Source of the DNA: Alkalicoccobacillus porphyridii
GTDB taxonomy: Bacteria > Bacillota > Bacilli > Bacillales > Bacillaceae_D
NCBI RefSeq assembly: GCF_007293315.1
Contig: NZ_VLXZ01000008.1
Coordinates: forward strand, 1-64,000
Length of the DNA: 64,000 nucleotides
Direction: 5' to 3'
In this document: positions 33,963-43,595 of the stretch, piece by piece
Numbering within the stretch: position 1 is the stretch's first letter
Layout of the letters: each line of letters begins with the position of its first letter
Translations under genes and position numbers: made by a program
Notes under the pieces: model-generated
The model's database searches: none
What the model was told of the DNA's origin: nothing
The model's input: the letters and a program-made list of their open reading frames with translations, nothing else

Positions 33963-34307
33963 TTGTTAAATGCACAAAAGCTAGACACAACAGATACGGT
34001 TACTTGTTTGAAAATTATAAGTGATCCAACGAGGTTGTTAATATTAAAACTTGTTGAGAATAAAGAGTATTGTGTGTGTCAATTTGTCGAGATGTTTGAG
34101 ACTAGCCAACCTGCAATCAGTCAACATATTAAAAAACTGAAGCAATTGAACTTATTAATTGAAAACAGAAGAGGACAGTGGAGACATTATTCTCTCAATG
34201 TAAGTTCTTCATATTTTCCAATAGTTAAATCTGTTTTAGATCAAGTGGGTCATGATGATCCTTCTCTAGTAGAAGCATTAAAAAAGGAAAGACCGGTACA
34301 ATGCTAG
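33963..34307 (+). CDS. arsR: ArsR-family metalloregulator (second copy)
   Basis: About 114 residues from TTG 33963, which follows AAAGGAG by 8 nt. The winged helix has [15 protein letters not shown], sensor motif YCVCQFVE and recognition helix [14 protein letters not shown]. It ends with PVQC. Its operators differ from those of the first ArsR, implying two independently controlled arsenic units. It leads arsB and arsC. Confidence 0.92.
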   Translation: MLNAQKLDTTDTVTCLKIISDPTRLLILKLVENKEYCVCQFVEMFETSQPAISQHIKKLKQLNLLIENRRGQWRHYSLNVSSSYFPIVKSVLDQVGHDDPSLVEALKKERPVQC

Positions 34308-34326
34308 TCAGAGGAGGAAAATAGCC

Positions 34327-35625
34327 TTGAGTTCAGTTATCTTAGCGTCCAGTATTTTTGTTTTGACACTTATATTCGTTATATGGCAACCTAAAAACCT
34401 TAATATAGGGTGGTCGGCTTGTGGTGGGGCAATTTTAGCTTTGTTGTTTGGAGTTGTAAGCTTCACCGATGTAATGGATGTAACAGGAATTGTTTGGAAT
34501 GCCACTCTTACCTTTATAGCCGTTATTATTATCTCTCTTATCTTAGATGAAATAGGATTCTTTGAATGGTCAGCTTTGCATATGGCAAGAATGGCTAAAG
34601 GTAATGCGGTTCTCATGTTTGTTTATGTATGTATATTAGGCTCTATTGTTGCGGCATTTTTCGCTAATGATGGTGCGGCTTTAATTCTAACTCCAATTGT
34701 TTTATCAATGGTTCGCTCACTTAAATTTAATGAAAAGATGGTATTTCCATTCATTATTGCAAGTGGGTTCATAGCTGATACAACTTCCTTACCTTTAGTG
34801 GTTAGTAACTTGGTGAATATTGTTTCTGCTGATTACTTCGGTATTGGCTTTGTTGAATATGCAACACGTATGATCGTGCCAAACTTTTTTGCTTTACTAG
34901 CAAGTATTCTAGTTCTTTATCTTTATTTTAAAAAACACATTCCAAAACGATATGATTATTCAGAACTGCAAGAGCCTGTGGAGGTTATTAAAGATCATAA
35001 GATGTTTCGTCTGTCATGGTTTGTACTAGGCGTATTACTAATTGGTTATTTAGTCAGCGAATTCTTACATATACCAGTATCAATCGTTGCAGGTGTTATC
35101 GCACTTATATTCTTAGTATTCGCAAGTAAAAGTACAGCCGTTGAAACGCGAAAGGTAATAATTGGTGCGCCATGGAATATAGTTTTTTTTTCCATTGGTA
35201 TGTACGTAGTCGTGTACGGACTTCGAAATGTGGGTCTAACGGATGCTTTATCAGATGCCATCCAGGTAGTAGCCGATCAAGGTCTTTTTGTAGCTACCAT
35301 GGGCATGGGATTTATAGCGGCAATACTATCTTCAATTATGAACAATATGCCTACAGTTTTAATTGATGCGATTGCCATAGCGGGAACAGATACAACGGGA
35401 ATAACAAGAGAAGCTTTAATTTATGCCAATGTTATTGGAGCAGATTTAGGTCCTAAAATTACGCCAATTGGTTCACTAGCTACTTTATTATGGCTTCACG
35501 TCTTAACACAAAAAGGCGTTAAAATTTCGTGGGGAACTTACTTCAAGACAGGAATTATCATCACGTTACCGGTATTATTTATAACTCTAATGGGATTATA
35601 TCTATGGTTACTCATTATCCATTAA
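34327..35625 (+). CDS. arsB: Arsenite efflux permease ArsB
   Basis: 432 residues with about twelve membrane spans and the ion-transporter-superfamily hallmarks [15 protein letters not shown] and [14 protein letters not shown], plus [20 protein letters not shown]. It extrudes arsenite and antimonite with the proton motive force. TTG start after GAGGAGG. It is followed 19 bp later by arsC. Confidence 0.95.
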   Translation: MSSVILASSIFVLTLIFVIWQPKNLNIGWSACGGAILALLFGVVSFTDVMDVTGIVWNATLTFIAVIIISLILDEIGFFEWSALHMARMAKGNAVLMFVYVCILGSIVAAFFANDGAALILTPIVLSMVRSLKFNEKMVFPFIIASGFIADTTSLPLVVSNLVNIVSADYFGIGFVEYATRMIVPNFFALLASILVLYLYFKKHIPKRYDYSELQEPVEVIKDHKMFRLSWFVLGVLLIGYLVSEFLHIPVSIVAGVIALIFLVFASKSTAVETRKVIIGAPWNIVFFSIGMYVVVYGLRNVGLTDALSDAIQVVADQGLFVATMGMGFIAAILSSIMNNMPTVLIDAIAIAGTDTTGITREALIYANVIGADLGPKITPIGSLATLLWLHVLTQKGVKISWGTYFKTGIIITLPVLFITLMGLYLWLLIIH

Positions 35626-35644
35626 AAGAAGGAGCAAAAATACG

Positions 35645-36064
35645 ATGACTAAAAAAACAATTTATTTTCTCTGTACAGGAAATTCATGCAGAAGCCAAAT
35701 GGCAGAAGGATGGGCAAAAGAATATTTAGCAAGCGAATGGGATGTGTACAGTGCTGGCATTGAAGCACATGGGTTGAATCCAAATGCCGTGAAAGCAATG
35801 AATGAAGTAGGTATTGATATCTCTAACCAAACATCAGATATTATTGATACGGACTTGTTAAACAATGCAGATTTTGTGGTTACATTATGTGGCGACGCAG
35901 CAGATAAATGTCCGATGACTCCTCCACATGTAAAACGAGATCATTGGGGGTTTGATGATCCTGCAAAAGCAGAAGGTACAGATGAAGAGAAATGGGCATT
36001 TTTTCAGCGTGTTAGAGATGAAATAGCAGAGCGTATTAAACGTTTTTTGGAAACTGGAGAATAA
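35645..36064 (+). CDS. arsC: Arsenate reductase, thioredoxin-coupled
   Basis: 139 residues of the low-molecular-weight phosphatase fold. The P-loop [15 protein letters not shown] holds the nucleophilic Cys10, and the relay cysteines lie in [11 protein letters not shown]. It reduces arsenate to arsenite for export by ArsB. AGGAG precedes the ATG, and the gene closes the module before scar S9. Confidence 0.96.
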   Translation: MTKKTIYFLCTGNSCRSQMAEGWAKEYLASEWDVYSAGIEAHGLNPNAVKAMNEVGIDISNQTSDIIDTDLLNNADFVVTLCGDAADKCPMTPPHVKRDHWGFDDPAKAEGTDEEKWAFFQRVRDEIAERIKRFLETGE

Positions 36065-36186
36065 TATAAAGTATCTATTCAAAAAAACGAATATTTTTAT
36101 TTTTTGTCTTAATATCGTTCGTTTTTATTGGGTTGGTAAAGATGGGGGGGTGGTGTCTAAATGCTGAAATATCAAGGTAATTTAGG

Positions 36187-36402
36187 TTCACCAATTCTTC
36201 ACCACGATATTTGAAAATGGATGTTATTATGTGAAATGGGCGCAATAGAGTGCAAGTGGTATGCGTGTTTGAAAGAGATAACACGTTTCCACGCCATTGA
36301 GGGCCTAGTGGGGTTAAACCCGTGGAGGTTCGACTCCTCTCAACCGCATATAAAACATTAATAAGAGTACTAAGGCTTTTGGCTTTTGTACTCTTTCTTT
36401 GT
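36187..36402 (+). mobile_element. Scar S9: class A arm + variant tRNA-Leu 3' half + terminator
   Basis: Arm 36187-36296 is 110 bp. Core 36297-36349 combines the compensatory GGG/CCC variable stem of S5 and S6 with the T-loop GAC of S1-S3, a recombinant allele. A diverged terminator follows. Confidence 0.92.
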
Positions 36403-36436
36403 ATTTGTTTTAGAAGAGACAAATTAGGAAGTAGAA

Positions 36437-37402
36437 TTATCCCAAGAAGTTCATGTACCTTCCTTTATGTAACTTCTTTGCTCTTTGGTATACATACCAA
36501 GCGCTTATTAAATCTTGAAAAGCAAGACCAACTGAACCGTATATTGTAATCTGTTTATCGTTTATCCTCCCTGTTTTCTTTTCAGAGATAATCTCACCAA
36601 TTTCAGCATAAATATCATCTTTTGATAACCCTGCTCCTCCAATAGCACCCATTTGAATTGACAGGTCTTTATCATCACACACAAATGTTGATTTTTTTAT
36701 TAATTCAGCACTTACTTCGCATTTTCCAGGTTCATCTGGACCGAGTGTTGTAATGTGGATACCCTCTTTTATCATTGATGAGAACAAAAAAGGTTCTCTT
36801 GACCATGTAGCTAAAATAATAATGTCACAATCATCTACTGTTTCCTGTATAGTTTTACATATACGTATTGGTATGTTTAGTTCTTCTTTCATTTTATGAG
36901 CAAACGATTTTGAACTTTCTTTATTAGTGTCATAAACATTCACATGAGTTAGCTCTCTTAAGTAACTGAGTGAACGTAGTTGGAGTTGACCTTGAACGCC
37001 CGCCCCTATAATCGCAACTTTTTTAGCGTGACTATTTGCTAACATATGAGTACCTATCGCACATGATAGCCCGGTGCGTACTGCTGTAATATAAGTAGAG
37101 TCCATAATTGCCAAGAGATGTCCCGTTTCTATATCGTGCAGATTAATTACTCCCTTAATTGCAGGAGAGCTTTGAGGGAATTTAGCATGAACTTTAACTG
37201 TGTATGCAGGCACATTAGAGCTAAGACCAGGAAATAGAATCATAGCACTACTATCTTTAGTAGGAAGTGAAGAGTTTGCTCTTTGAGGTGCGATTTCACG
37301 ATTTAAAGAATATAATTTAAATCCCTCTACTAAATGTGGATAGAGCTCTAGAGGGTTTAGTAATGACTCTATTTCATTTCGATTAAGTAATAACGTCTCC
37401 AC
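36437..37402 (-). CDS. Ornithine cyclodeaminase / mu-crystallin family dehydrogenase
   Basis: 321 residues of the OCD fold: YTVKVHAKFP with the substrate lysine, IMDSTYITAVRTGLSCAIGTHMLA, then the NAD(P) site VAIIGAGVQGQLQLRSL and LGPDEPGKCEVSAELI. Members include ornithine cyclodeaminase, alanine dehydrogenase and ketimine reductases; the substrate cannot be told here. It is the sole gene between S9 and S10 and points toward the tRNA. Its start has a GAGAATGAT region with only a weak ribosome site. Confidence 0.85.
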   Translation of the reverse strand: METLLLNRNEIESLLNPLELYPHLVEGFKLYSLNREIAPQRANSSLPTKDSSAMILFPGLSSNVPAYTVKVHAKFPQSSPAIKGVINLHDIETGHLLAIMDSTYITAVRTGLSCAIGTHMLANSHAKKVAIIGAGVQGQLQLRSLSYLRELTHVNVYDTNKESSKSFAHKMKEELNIPIRICKTIQETVDDCDIIILATWSREPFLFSSMIKEGIHITTLGPDEPGKCEVSAELIKKSTFVCDDKDLSIQMGAIGGAGLSKDDIYAEIGEIISEKKTGRINDKQITIYGSVGLAFQDLISAWYVYQRAKKLHKGRYMNFLG

Positions 37403-37502
37403 GATATCATTCTCCTTATACCTTTTTATTATCTGAACAATGTTTACTATAACAAATTAAGAAACGATCAGCTTGACTTTATTACAGTATTTATTTTTCA
37501 AA

Positions 37503-37567
37503 TTGAGGGACTAAGTAAAGTACATCTAGAAATACCAAGACTTAATAGAGTTTTGGTATTTTTATTT
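37503..37567 (+). mobile_element. Scar S10: decayed anticodon-loop part + terminator
   Basis: TTGAGGGACTAAGTAAAG is followed directly by the terminator-like ATACCAAGAC/GTTTTGGTAT with a T run; most of the core has been deleted. TTTTTCAAA before it resembles the end of a class B arm. Confidence 0.65.
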
Positions 37568-37642
37568 TTATTAAGTTCTCATCTTCTGCCATACATAATT
37601 TGGGTTGGTGTTATAATATATGCAATTATAAAGGGGTGGAAT

Positions 37643-37735
37643 ATGCCAGATAGTAAACTTAGTCTTGCAAATATATATAAGAAAATTCAACAAACATTAA
37701 AAGGAGAAGTGAAAATTGAGCGAATTGATTACTGA
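37643..37735 (+). CDS. Possible 30-residue leader peptide before the GNAT gene
   Basis: A short frame beginning MPDSKLSLANIYKKIQQTLK after GGGGTGGAAT, overlapping the GNAT start by 20 nt. It could couple translation or be chance. No family is known. Confidence 0.35.
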   Translation: MPDSKLSLANIYKKIQQTLKGEVKIERIDY

Positions 37736-38243
37736 AAGACTTAAATTAAAAAAGGTTTCCCTTCAAGATGCACCAGCGCTTTTTAAAGTTTGGTCAAATC
37801 ACCAAGTGACAGAGTTTATGAACATTTCACCAATGACTAATGTAAAGCAAGCACATGAAATGATTGAAATATTTCAGAATATGGATAAAAGTAAACAAGG
37901 TAATCGGTTCTCTATTTTAGAATCTGATCAAACGAAGCCTATTGGTTCTTGCGGTTTTAATTATTTAGATTCAAAAAATGACAGAGGTGAAATTGGTTAT
38001 GAACTCTATGTTGATCATTGGGGGAAAGGGTTCATGACCGAGGCTCTAACGGAACTTGTTAGGCATGGTTTTGATAAATATAAACTTAACCGAATCGAAG
38101 CTAAGGTAGAGACTCAAAATCAAGCATCACAAATTCTATTAAAGAAACTCGGATTTAAAGAGGAAGGACTTTTACGTTCCTACGAAAAAAGTAAAGGTAG
38201 TTACATTGACTTAGTAATGTTTAGTGTATTAAAAGAGGATTAA
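37716..38243 (+). CDS. GNAT-family N-acetyltransferase, RimJ/RimL type
   Basis: 175 residues with the acetyl-CoA motif GYELYVDHWGKGFMTEALTELVRHGF, the following LNRIEAKVETQNQASQILLKKLGF and a C-terminal MFSVLKED. Similar proteins acetylate ribosomal-protein N termini or small molecules. The TTG start follows AAGGAG by 9 nt. It is the only clear gene between scars S10 and S11. Confidence 0.88.
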   Translation: MSELITERLKLKKVSLQDAPALFKVWSNHQVTEFMNISPMTNVKQAHEMIEIFQNMDKSKQGNRFSILESDQTKPIGSCGFNYLDSKNDRGEIGYELYVDHWGKGFMTEALTELVRHGFDKYKLNRIEAKVETQNQASQILLKKLGFKEEGLLRSYEKSKGSYIDLVMFSVLKED

Positions 38244-38307
38244 ATATTAAGGTTGAATTACGGTATAAAAACCCAATTTCTCATTTTGTATGAGAGGTTG
38301 GGTTATA

Positions 38308-38397
38308 CTAATTAGTAAAGTTAAACTCATGGAGGTTCGACTCCTCTCAACCGCATCTTAAGGTACCAAGGCATTAGTAAGCTTAGGTATTTTTTAG
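38308..38397 (+). mobile_element. Scar S11: partly decayed tRNA-Leu 3' half + terminator
   Basis: From GTTAAACTCATGGAGGTTCG through CTCAACCGCAT (38321-38356) the core is nearly intact; the anticodon loop is replaced by TACTAATTAGTAAA. The terminator GTACCAAGGC/GCTTAGGTAT follows. No arm is recognised. Confidence 0.82.
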
Positions 38398-38576
38398 ATG
38401 CATATACAATATAAACATCCCCCAAAAAAAGATTAATTTCATTCTCTTTGATATCGACTTTCTGTACTTGAAGTGATCTTTTATAGAAAGTTTATAATTT
38501 TACTATATGATATTTTGTATAGTAATGTTTGTTTTGATATTAAATTAATTTAGGAAGTGTCTTAATAAAAAATTTT

Positions 38577-39110
38577 ATGCTTGGAATATCGCCGCTTGTA
38601 TTAATCTTATTTATAAGTTTTTTTGTAATTAAAAACCTTATGACTGAAGTAGGAGTTAATTTTGATTTATCAAGTGAGAACTTAGGAGGAATTCATCTAA
38701 AAGAAGATGTAAATAATCTTGATGAGATATTATTAGAAGAAGTTCCAGTAGAGTATATTAAGTATAAAAAGGTATATATTTATGATAATAAAGTTGAAGT
38801 AGCTGTTGATGATAAAAGGAAGATAAAAAAGGTTTCAGTTAATAAGTATTATGATGGGGAAGAAGAAAAATTAAATTATCATGGAGTTTAAATAAATAAT
38901 AATATTGAAATTGGAGTTAATCAAGAGCTCGTTTTTGAGAAATATAATCAAGAATATTTCACTAGTCAAGAATTGGGGATGGGAGAATATTATCGTTATA
39001 AAGATGGTGACTCTGAACTTACATTTTGGTATAAAGATAAAAGCGATGGTATATATTTTCACCACGATATGTTTTTCGTAAGATACTCCATTTATCAATA
39101 TCATAAATAA
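38577..39110 (+). pseudogene. Membrane-anchored hypothetical protein with in-frame stop
   Basis: The first 104 codons encode one membrane span (LVLILFISFFVI) and a soluble acidic domain, ending at TAA 38889-38891. The same frame then continues for 72 sense codons (INNNIEIGVNQELVFEKY and onward) to 39110 with similar composition. A nonsense mutation in a 177-codon gene is the simplest reading. The family is unknown. Confidence 0.65.
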
Positions 39111-39216
39111 CTGAAGCAACACCTGTACTTGAAAGTATTATTAAAGAGAATTAAATATAAGGTTAATAATACTGCAAAGTAATTGGATATTTGTGGAAAT
39201 AATTATTAGGGTTATA

Positions 39217-39333
39217 ATGTTTATTATTGTAGTCATACTCTCTCTTGTGATTATGTTTGAACGAATAAGAATTGGAAGACATAAAGATATTGAGAAACTG
39301 GTCGAAAGAAAAGTCAGAGAGGAAATAAAATAA
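39217..39333 (+). CDS. Tiny single-span membrane peptide
   Basis: MFIIVVILSLVIMFERIRIG followed by a charged tail KHDIEKLVERKVREEIK-like gives a 38-residue membrane peptide; an in-frame GTG at 39193 would extend it to 46. The ribosome site is weak. It follows the broken membrane gene. Confidence 0.4.
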   Translation: MFIIVVILSLVIMFERIRIGRHKDIEKLVERKVREEIK

Positions 39334-39571
39334 AGAAGGAACAAAAATAATGTCTTTCGCTATAGGTTGTACTTTAAGTGTTTGGAGGCTAAAATCTTTC
39401 TAATTGTATAAAATACTAAAACTGAACCCATTAACAAAAAGCGTACTAGTTAAGTCTAGTGCGCTTTTCTTATTGTCAAAAAGGAAATCAACAATGAAAT
39501 CAGGACGGCGGCTGTTTGATATTGTATTTAATTTGACTCGTTCGGGGGAATTGTACGCCGAGGACTCGTAA

Positions 39572-39754
39572 TTAAGATGATTTAATATTTTCATCCTTAT
39601 CCTTTTTCTTTTGAACAGTTGCAGCACTCATGAAGCTAAGTCCAGCGAAGATAAAAATAAATTGGAGAATAAATGAAGTGGAGTTGGAAAGAAACATAAT
39701 TCCTCCGAGCACCAGAAATAAAGTTCCTGTAAGATAGTATAAGTTGGTTCTCAA
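39572..39754 (-). CDS. Small two-span membrane protein
   Basis: About 60 residues with two hydrophobic segments separated by NSTS and a lysine-rich C terminus (KKKDKDENIKSS). The TTG start at 39754 follows AGGTGAT; GTG at 39763 overlaps that site. I recognise no family. Confidence 0.55.
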   Translation of the reverse strand: MRTNLYYLTGTLFLVLGGIMFLSNSTSFILQFIFIFAGLSFMSAATVQKKKDKDENIKSS

Positions 39755-39931
39755 TATAATCACCTCGCTAATTTATACGCATTCAATTGAAAAGAGTTTC
39801 ATTAATTTTTGATTATTTGAAGTAAGTAGAAGCGAGCAGATAGGAGAAATTTTTATTTTAAAAGATAAAATTTGGAATTATCGAGGTCGCAGAATTCTAC
39901 CTCATATGAAAAATGAAAGAATGGTCTTTTT

Positions 39932-40054
39932 TGTGATCTTGTTGATCGAGATATTGAAGAAAACTTTGTAGCGTTTAAACTATCCTATGATGCCAGAAAG
40001 AAGCGTATTCCTATCCAAATGCCTCGAGTTCATATTGCGATCAATGATCACTAA
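39932..40054 (+). pseudogene. Unidentified coding remnant
   Basis: A 40-codon frame without start reads CDLVDRDIEENFVAFKLSYD then ARKKRIPIQMPRVHIA and stops at 40052. A second stretch in another frame just upstream (IWNYRGRRILPHMKNERM) may be its shifted N-terminal part. The composition is protein-like but the family is unknown. Confidence 0.4.
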
Positions 40055-40083
40055 GTATAGTAAAAATATATTACCTTATAAAA

Positions 40084-40172
40084 TTGAGGGTTTAGTGAGT
40101 TTTAAAGTTCGACACCTCTCAAGGGCATCTCAGTAGTACCAGGGCTTTTAGAGCTTTGGTGCTTTTTTGTGT
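40084..40172 (+). mobile_element. Scar S12: decayed tRNA-Leu 3' half + terminator
   Basis: TTGAGGGTTTAGTGAG is preserved, the variable arm is mostly deleted, TTCGACACCTCTCAAGGGCAT keeps the T loop and acceptor strand with changes, and the terminator GTACCAGGGCTTT/AGAGCTTTGGTGC is intact. Confidence 0.8.
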
Positions 40173-40218
40173 TTTTACTTGACATAAATTATTAAAAGAC
40201 TTATATTGAAAACACTAA

Positions 40219-40234
40219 CGACCGATCGGTAGTA
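40219..40234. promoter_or_regulatory. TetR-type operator upstream of the MFS gene
   Basis: ACGACCGATCGGTAGT contains the perfect palindrome ACCGATCGGT, 22 bp before the MFS start. It is the likely binding site of the TetR protein encoded after the pump. Confidence 0.65.
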
Positions 40235-40255
40235 AAGAGTCTAAGGAGAATAGGT

Positions 40256-41461
40256 GTGGAACAAATTTCATTATTTAAGAATAGAACATACATGTTGTTA
40301 TTAACAGCTGGTATATTTGCTGTAGTAGGGTTTAGTATGTTCTTAACAACGACAACTTGGTATGTTGTTAGAGAGCTAGAATCACCGGAAATGTTAGGTG
40401 TCGTCTTGATAGCTGCCACAGTTCCAAGGTTACTTATGATTACATTTGGTGGAGTAATAGCTGATAAGTATAAAAAAACAACCATTATGTTTAGTACAAA
40501 TTTGATTCAAAGTGTCTTATTGCTACTTTTATACTTGTTTGTAGTGACTGATAATATGACTATGATTGTGTTAATCATTTTATCTGCAGGCTTTGGAATG
40601 TTAGATGCTTTTTTTGGACCAGCAAGTACCTCAATGGTTCCTAAAGCTGTTCATAAATCACAGTTACAGCAAGCTAATGCTTATTTTCAAGGGGTAGATC
40701 AAGTTTCTTTTATTATAGGACCAATCCTAGCAGGGATTATTATGGAAACAATCGGAGTCTCAACAAGTTATCTAGTAGCAACTATACTTGTATTAGTATC
40801 TGCAATTTTTGTCTTTCCTCCTCTAATTAAGGAAGCGGAAGTAAAAAGGGCTGAAAAACAAAGTCCTTTAGCCGATTTATTAGATGGGTTTAAATATGTA
40901 CAGTCGTCAAACTTTCTAATAATAGGTATATTAATTCTAATTACGTTAAACTTCTTTGTATTTGGTGTATTACACATAGCGATACCCGTACTAGTTGATG
41001 TTCATGGGGGTAGTCCAATTAATCTAAGTTATATGGAAGTGAGCTTAGGAGTTGGCTTAGCGACAGGTACATTCGTGTTAGGTTATAAAAAAATTACTAA
41101 GAAAGGTTTTACTTCTTTAATAGGGTTATTTTCGGCGCTGCTATTTTTCATAGTTTTTAGTTTAGCTCCTAATTTAACTGTATTAACTTCGCTTCTCTTC
41201 CTAGTAGGCTTTTCAATGTCATTTGTTTTTATACCAATCTTCACAGCAGTACAGGAAACAACTGAAATGCATTTAATGGGTAGAGTGATGAGTTTGATCT
41301 TTTTAGCTATGAACGGTTTTGATCCAATTGCCTATGGATTAATAAGTAGCTTTGTATCCTCAGGCTTTAACATACAACACATCTTGTTAGGATCAGGCAT
41401 AATAGGCATAGTAGTGGCTGTTATATTATTTGTGAAAGGAAGAGAATTTAAAGCTATATAA
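40256..41461 (+). CDS. MFS transporter, drug/macrolide-efflux-like
   Basis: 401 residues with twelve predicted spans and the MFS motif A-like loop GGVIADKYKKTTIM after span 2. It resembles the MefA/EntS branch of the major facilitator superfamily. GTG start after AAGGAGAAT. The next gene is a TetR regulator, which suggests inducible efflux. Confidence 0.88.
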   Translation: MEQISLFKNRTYMLLLTAGIFAVVGFSMFLTTTTWYVVRELESPEMLGVVLIAATVPRLLMITFGGVIADKYKKTTIMFSTNLIQSVLLLLLYLFVVTDNMTMIVLIILSAGFGMLDAFFGPASTSMVPKAVHKSQLQQANAYFQGVDQVSFIIGPILAGIIMETIGVSTSYLVATILVLVSAIFVFPPLIKEAEVKRAEKQSPLADLLDGFKYVQSSNFLIIGILILITLNFFVFGVLHIAIPVLVDVHGGSPINLSYMEVSLGVGLATGTFVLGYKKITKKGFTSLIGLFSALLFFIVFSLAPNLTVLTSLLFLVGFSMSFVFIPIFTAVQETTEMHLMGRVMSLIFLAMNGFDPIAYGLISSFVSSGFNIQHILLGSGIIGIVVAVILFVKGREFKAI

Positions 41462-41492
41462 ATTTTTTGATTTTACAAGGAGAGGGTCGTTT

Positions 41493-42077
41493 TTGAGTAC
41501 AAAAAAAGAAATCCAAAATATAAGTGTTGAACTATTTGCAAATTTAGGATATACAGGTACATCCATTTCTCAAATTGTAAAAAAAGTCGGGATAAAAAAG
41601 GCATCATTTTATTCTCATTATGAAAATAAAGAAAGTTTATTAATGGATGTAGTGTATATCATGACAAGCGAACATCTGATTTATGTGAGACAAACTCTTG
41701 AAGAAAGAATTCGAGGAGACATTGAGAGCAAATTATATCATTGCTTTTTGAAATTTATCCAGGATAGTCTGGATGACACTCCGGCTAATAAGCTGTTTAA
41801 TCAAGTTACTCTAAATCCTCCACTAGAAAATAAAGGAGAGATTCATGAGATCATTAACGCTTGTTCAAACGAAGTCGACCAAATGTTTTCGGAAGTCATA
41901 AGAGAGGGACAAAAAAAAGAAAACATAACAACTGATTTTACAGCAGAAGATATAGTCTACAATTACTTTTCTCTGATTGAGGGGGTAAGCTTAAGTCAGA
42001 AATTTTATTCTCAAGACATAGGTCAAATAGAAAAAGCTTGGAAGATTTTCTGGAGAGGGATTAAAGAAAATAGTTAG
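41493..42077 (+). CDS. TetR-family transcriptional regulator
   Basis: 194 residues with the HTH ISVELFANLGYTGTSISQIV and VGIKKASFYSHYENKESLLMDV. The C-terminal domain is of the usual all-helical ligand-binding type. TTG start after AAGGAGAGGG. Co-directional with and 31 bp after the MFS gene, it probably represses the pair through the upstream palindrome. Confidence 0.9.
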   Translation: MSTKKEIQNISVELFANLGYTGTSISQIVKKVGIKKASFYSHYENKESLLMDVVYIMTSEHLIYVRQTLEERIRGDIESKLYHCFLKFIQDSLDDTPANKLFNQVTLNPPLENKGEIHEIINACSNEVDQMFSEVIREGQKKENITTDFTAEDIVYNYFSLIEGVSLSQKFYSQDIGQIEKAWKIFWRGIKENS

Positions 42078-42172
42078 AAATGTTAGCTAAATCAGTAGGG
42101 TATTAACATTAGATGAGAACGAGGCTGGCTCTCTTGCCTTGCATCTGGAAAATAATTGATATTGGTGAAACA

Positions 42173-42274
42173 ATGGTTAACTATGTGCAGTTCCTTTCGC
42201 ATCTTCGTTTCTTTGTTATTCAATTTATTCGTAATGAGAGAATTGAAAGTAAAACTGATATGTTGCTGGTCTAG
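42173..42274 (+). pseudogene. Fragment resembling a PRD antiterminator/regulator domain
   Basis: A 33-codon frame MVNYVQFLSHLRFFVIQFIR followed by NERIESKTDMLLV looks like part of a PTS-regulation domain (LTHLRFF-type motif). It has no flanking gene. The rest of 42078-42455 holds nothing I can identify. Confidence 0.35.
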
Positions 42275-42455
42275 ATCAACTAAGTATACAAAAAAGGGTA
42301 TATTGGATTTCGAGGGACACTAGGAAATATAATAGTTAATCTTTATTCTTATTTGTCTAAATTTCATTTTTATAGCCCATGAGTCTCACATTAATATCCG
42401 GAACCTTAAATTAGTTTCCTATGTAAGAATAATATAGTTATGAAAGGAAAAACAA

Positions 42456-43193
42456 ATGAGTGATTTCTATGGAGAGCTTTGTACTAAGATGTACGAACAG
42501 GAGAAATCTTTAGCGGAAGAGAAGGAACTTGAATTTTATCTATCCTATGTTAAAAACCAAGAAATGAACGTTTTAGAGCCCATGTGTGGAAATGGTAGGT
42601 TGCTCATTCCGTTTTTACATAAAGGGATTAATATTGAAGGGTTTGATATATCGGAAGAGATGCTTAAAGTATGTAAAGAAAAAGGTGAGAAATTAAATTT
42701 AAATCCACATGTTTATAAACAAGGAATTGAAGAGTTTAAAAGTGAGAAACTATATGATCTTATTCTAATTCCTTTTGGTTCTTTTTCGCTTCTGCCTGAT
42801 CGTATAGTTAATAAAAGTCTTCAAAATTTAAAAAGTGCCTTAAACAGTAAGGGCAAATTACTTTTAACTATTATGGAGAAAGGAAGAGAGATCAAAGAAG
42901 TCCTAGATTGGACAGAAACAAATAGAATAACATTTAATAATGAAACAATCGTTGAATACAAAAAGGTTACTTTCAATAAACAGAATGATATGATAGAAAC
43001 GGAATTAAAATATCAATCGATTCAAAATAATATTGTTCAGAAATCAGAATTTATGAACTTTCCAATTAAACTCTATAATTTTAAAAAGTTCGAGAATACA
43101 TTAAAGTCAAATGGCTTTCAGGATATATTGATTCATGTAGTAGAGAATGGGTACGGTGATGGAAGTTCATTTAAGGTTTTTGAATGTTCGTGA
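42456..43193 (+). CDS. Class I SAM-dependent methyltransferase
   Basis: 245 residues with motif I VLEPMCGNGRLLIPFLHKG (PMCGNGR in place of the usual GxGxG), acidic loop GFDISEEMLKVC and motif IV LILIPFGSFSLL. The substrate is unknown; such proteins methylate small molecules or antibiotics. It ends its module before the decayed scar S13. GAAAGGAAA precedes the ATG. Confidence 0.85.
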   Translation: MSDFYGELCTKMYEQEKSLAEEKELEFYLSYVKNQEMNVLEPMCGNGRLLIPFLHKGINIEGFDISEEMLKVCKEKGEKLNLNPHVYKQGIEEFKSEKLYDLILIPFGSFSLLPDRIVNKSLQNLKSALNSKGKLLLTIMEKGREIKEVLDWTETNRITFNNETIVEYKKVTFNKQNDMIETELKYQSIQNNIVQKSEFMNFPIKLYNFKKFENTLKSNGFQDILIHVVENGYGDGSSFKVFECS

Positions 43194-43481
43194 AATTATA
43201 TGATTAAAATCCAAACAAAATGTACCTCACCATTTGTTAATCTTGTGCCAAAGAAAGATTAATTACTATTTTCTCAGTAGCTAATCTTCAAATTAATCAA
43301 GAAATGTATGAATTAAAGGTGAATAATCAAGTTTCTGTGATTCCACTAATAGAGTTTGAAATTATAGCCATTCTAATAGACATGTGAAATGTCGTGTGAG
43401 CAGAGAGTAATTATTAGAGGAAGTCTTGGGGCACTCAAACAATTAAATGTTCTTCCGTAGTGGTGGTGAATAGGAGATTTT

Positions 43482-43595
43482 AAATTATAAATTCCTCACC
43501 ACTATAATTGAAAACTACTAATATTAAAATGAGTGGAAATGTGTGCAAACCGTGTGGGCTGAGATAATACATTTATGTTATTACAATAGGGCCAC
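43482..43595 (+). mobile_element. Scar S13: decayed class A arm, core nearly gone
   Basis: CCTCACCACTATAATTGAAAA, ATGAGTGGAAATGTGTGCAA and GAGATAATACATTTATG align in order with the class A arm, and AATAGGGCCACG stands where the core would begin. No T arm or acceptor strand is left. Confidence 0.65.
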
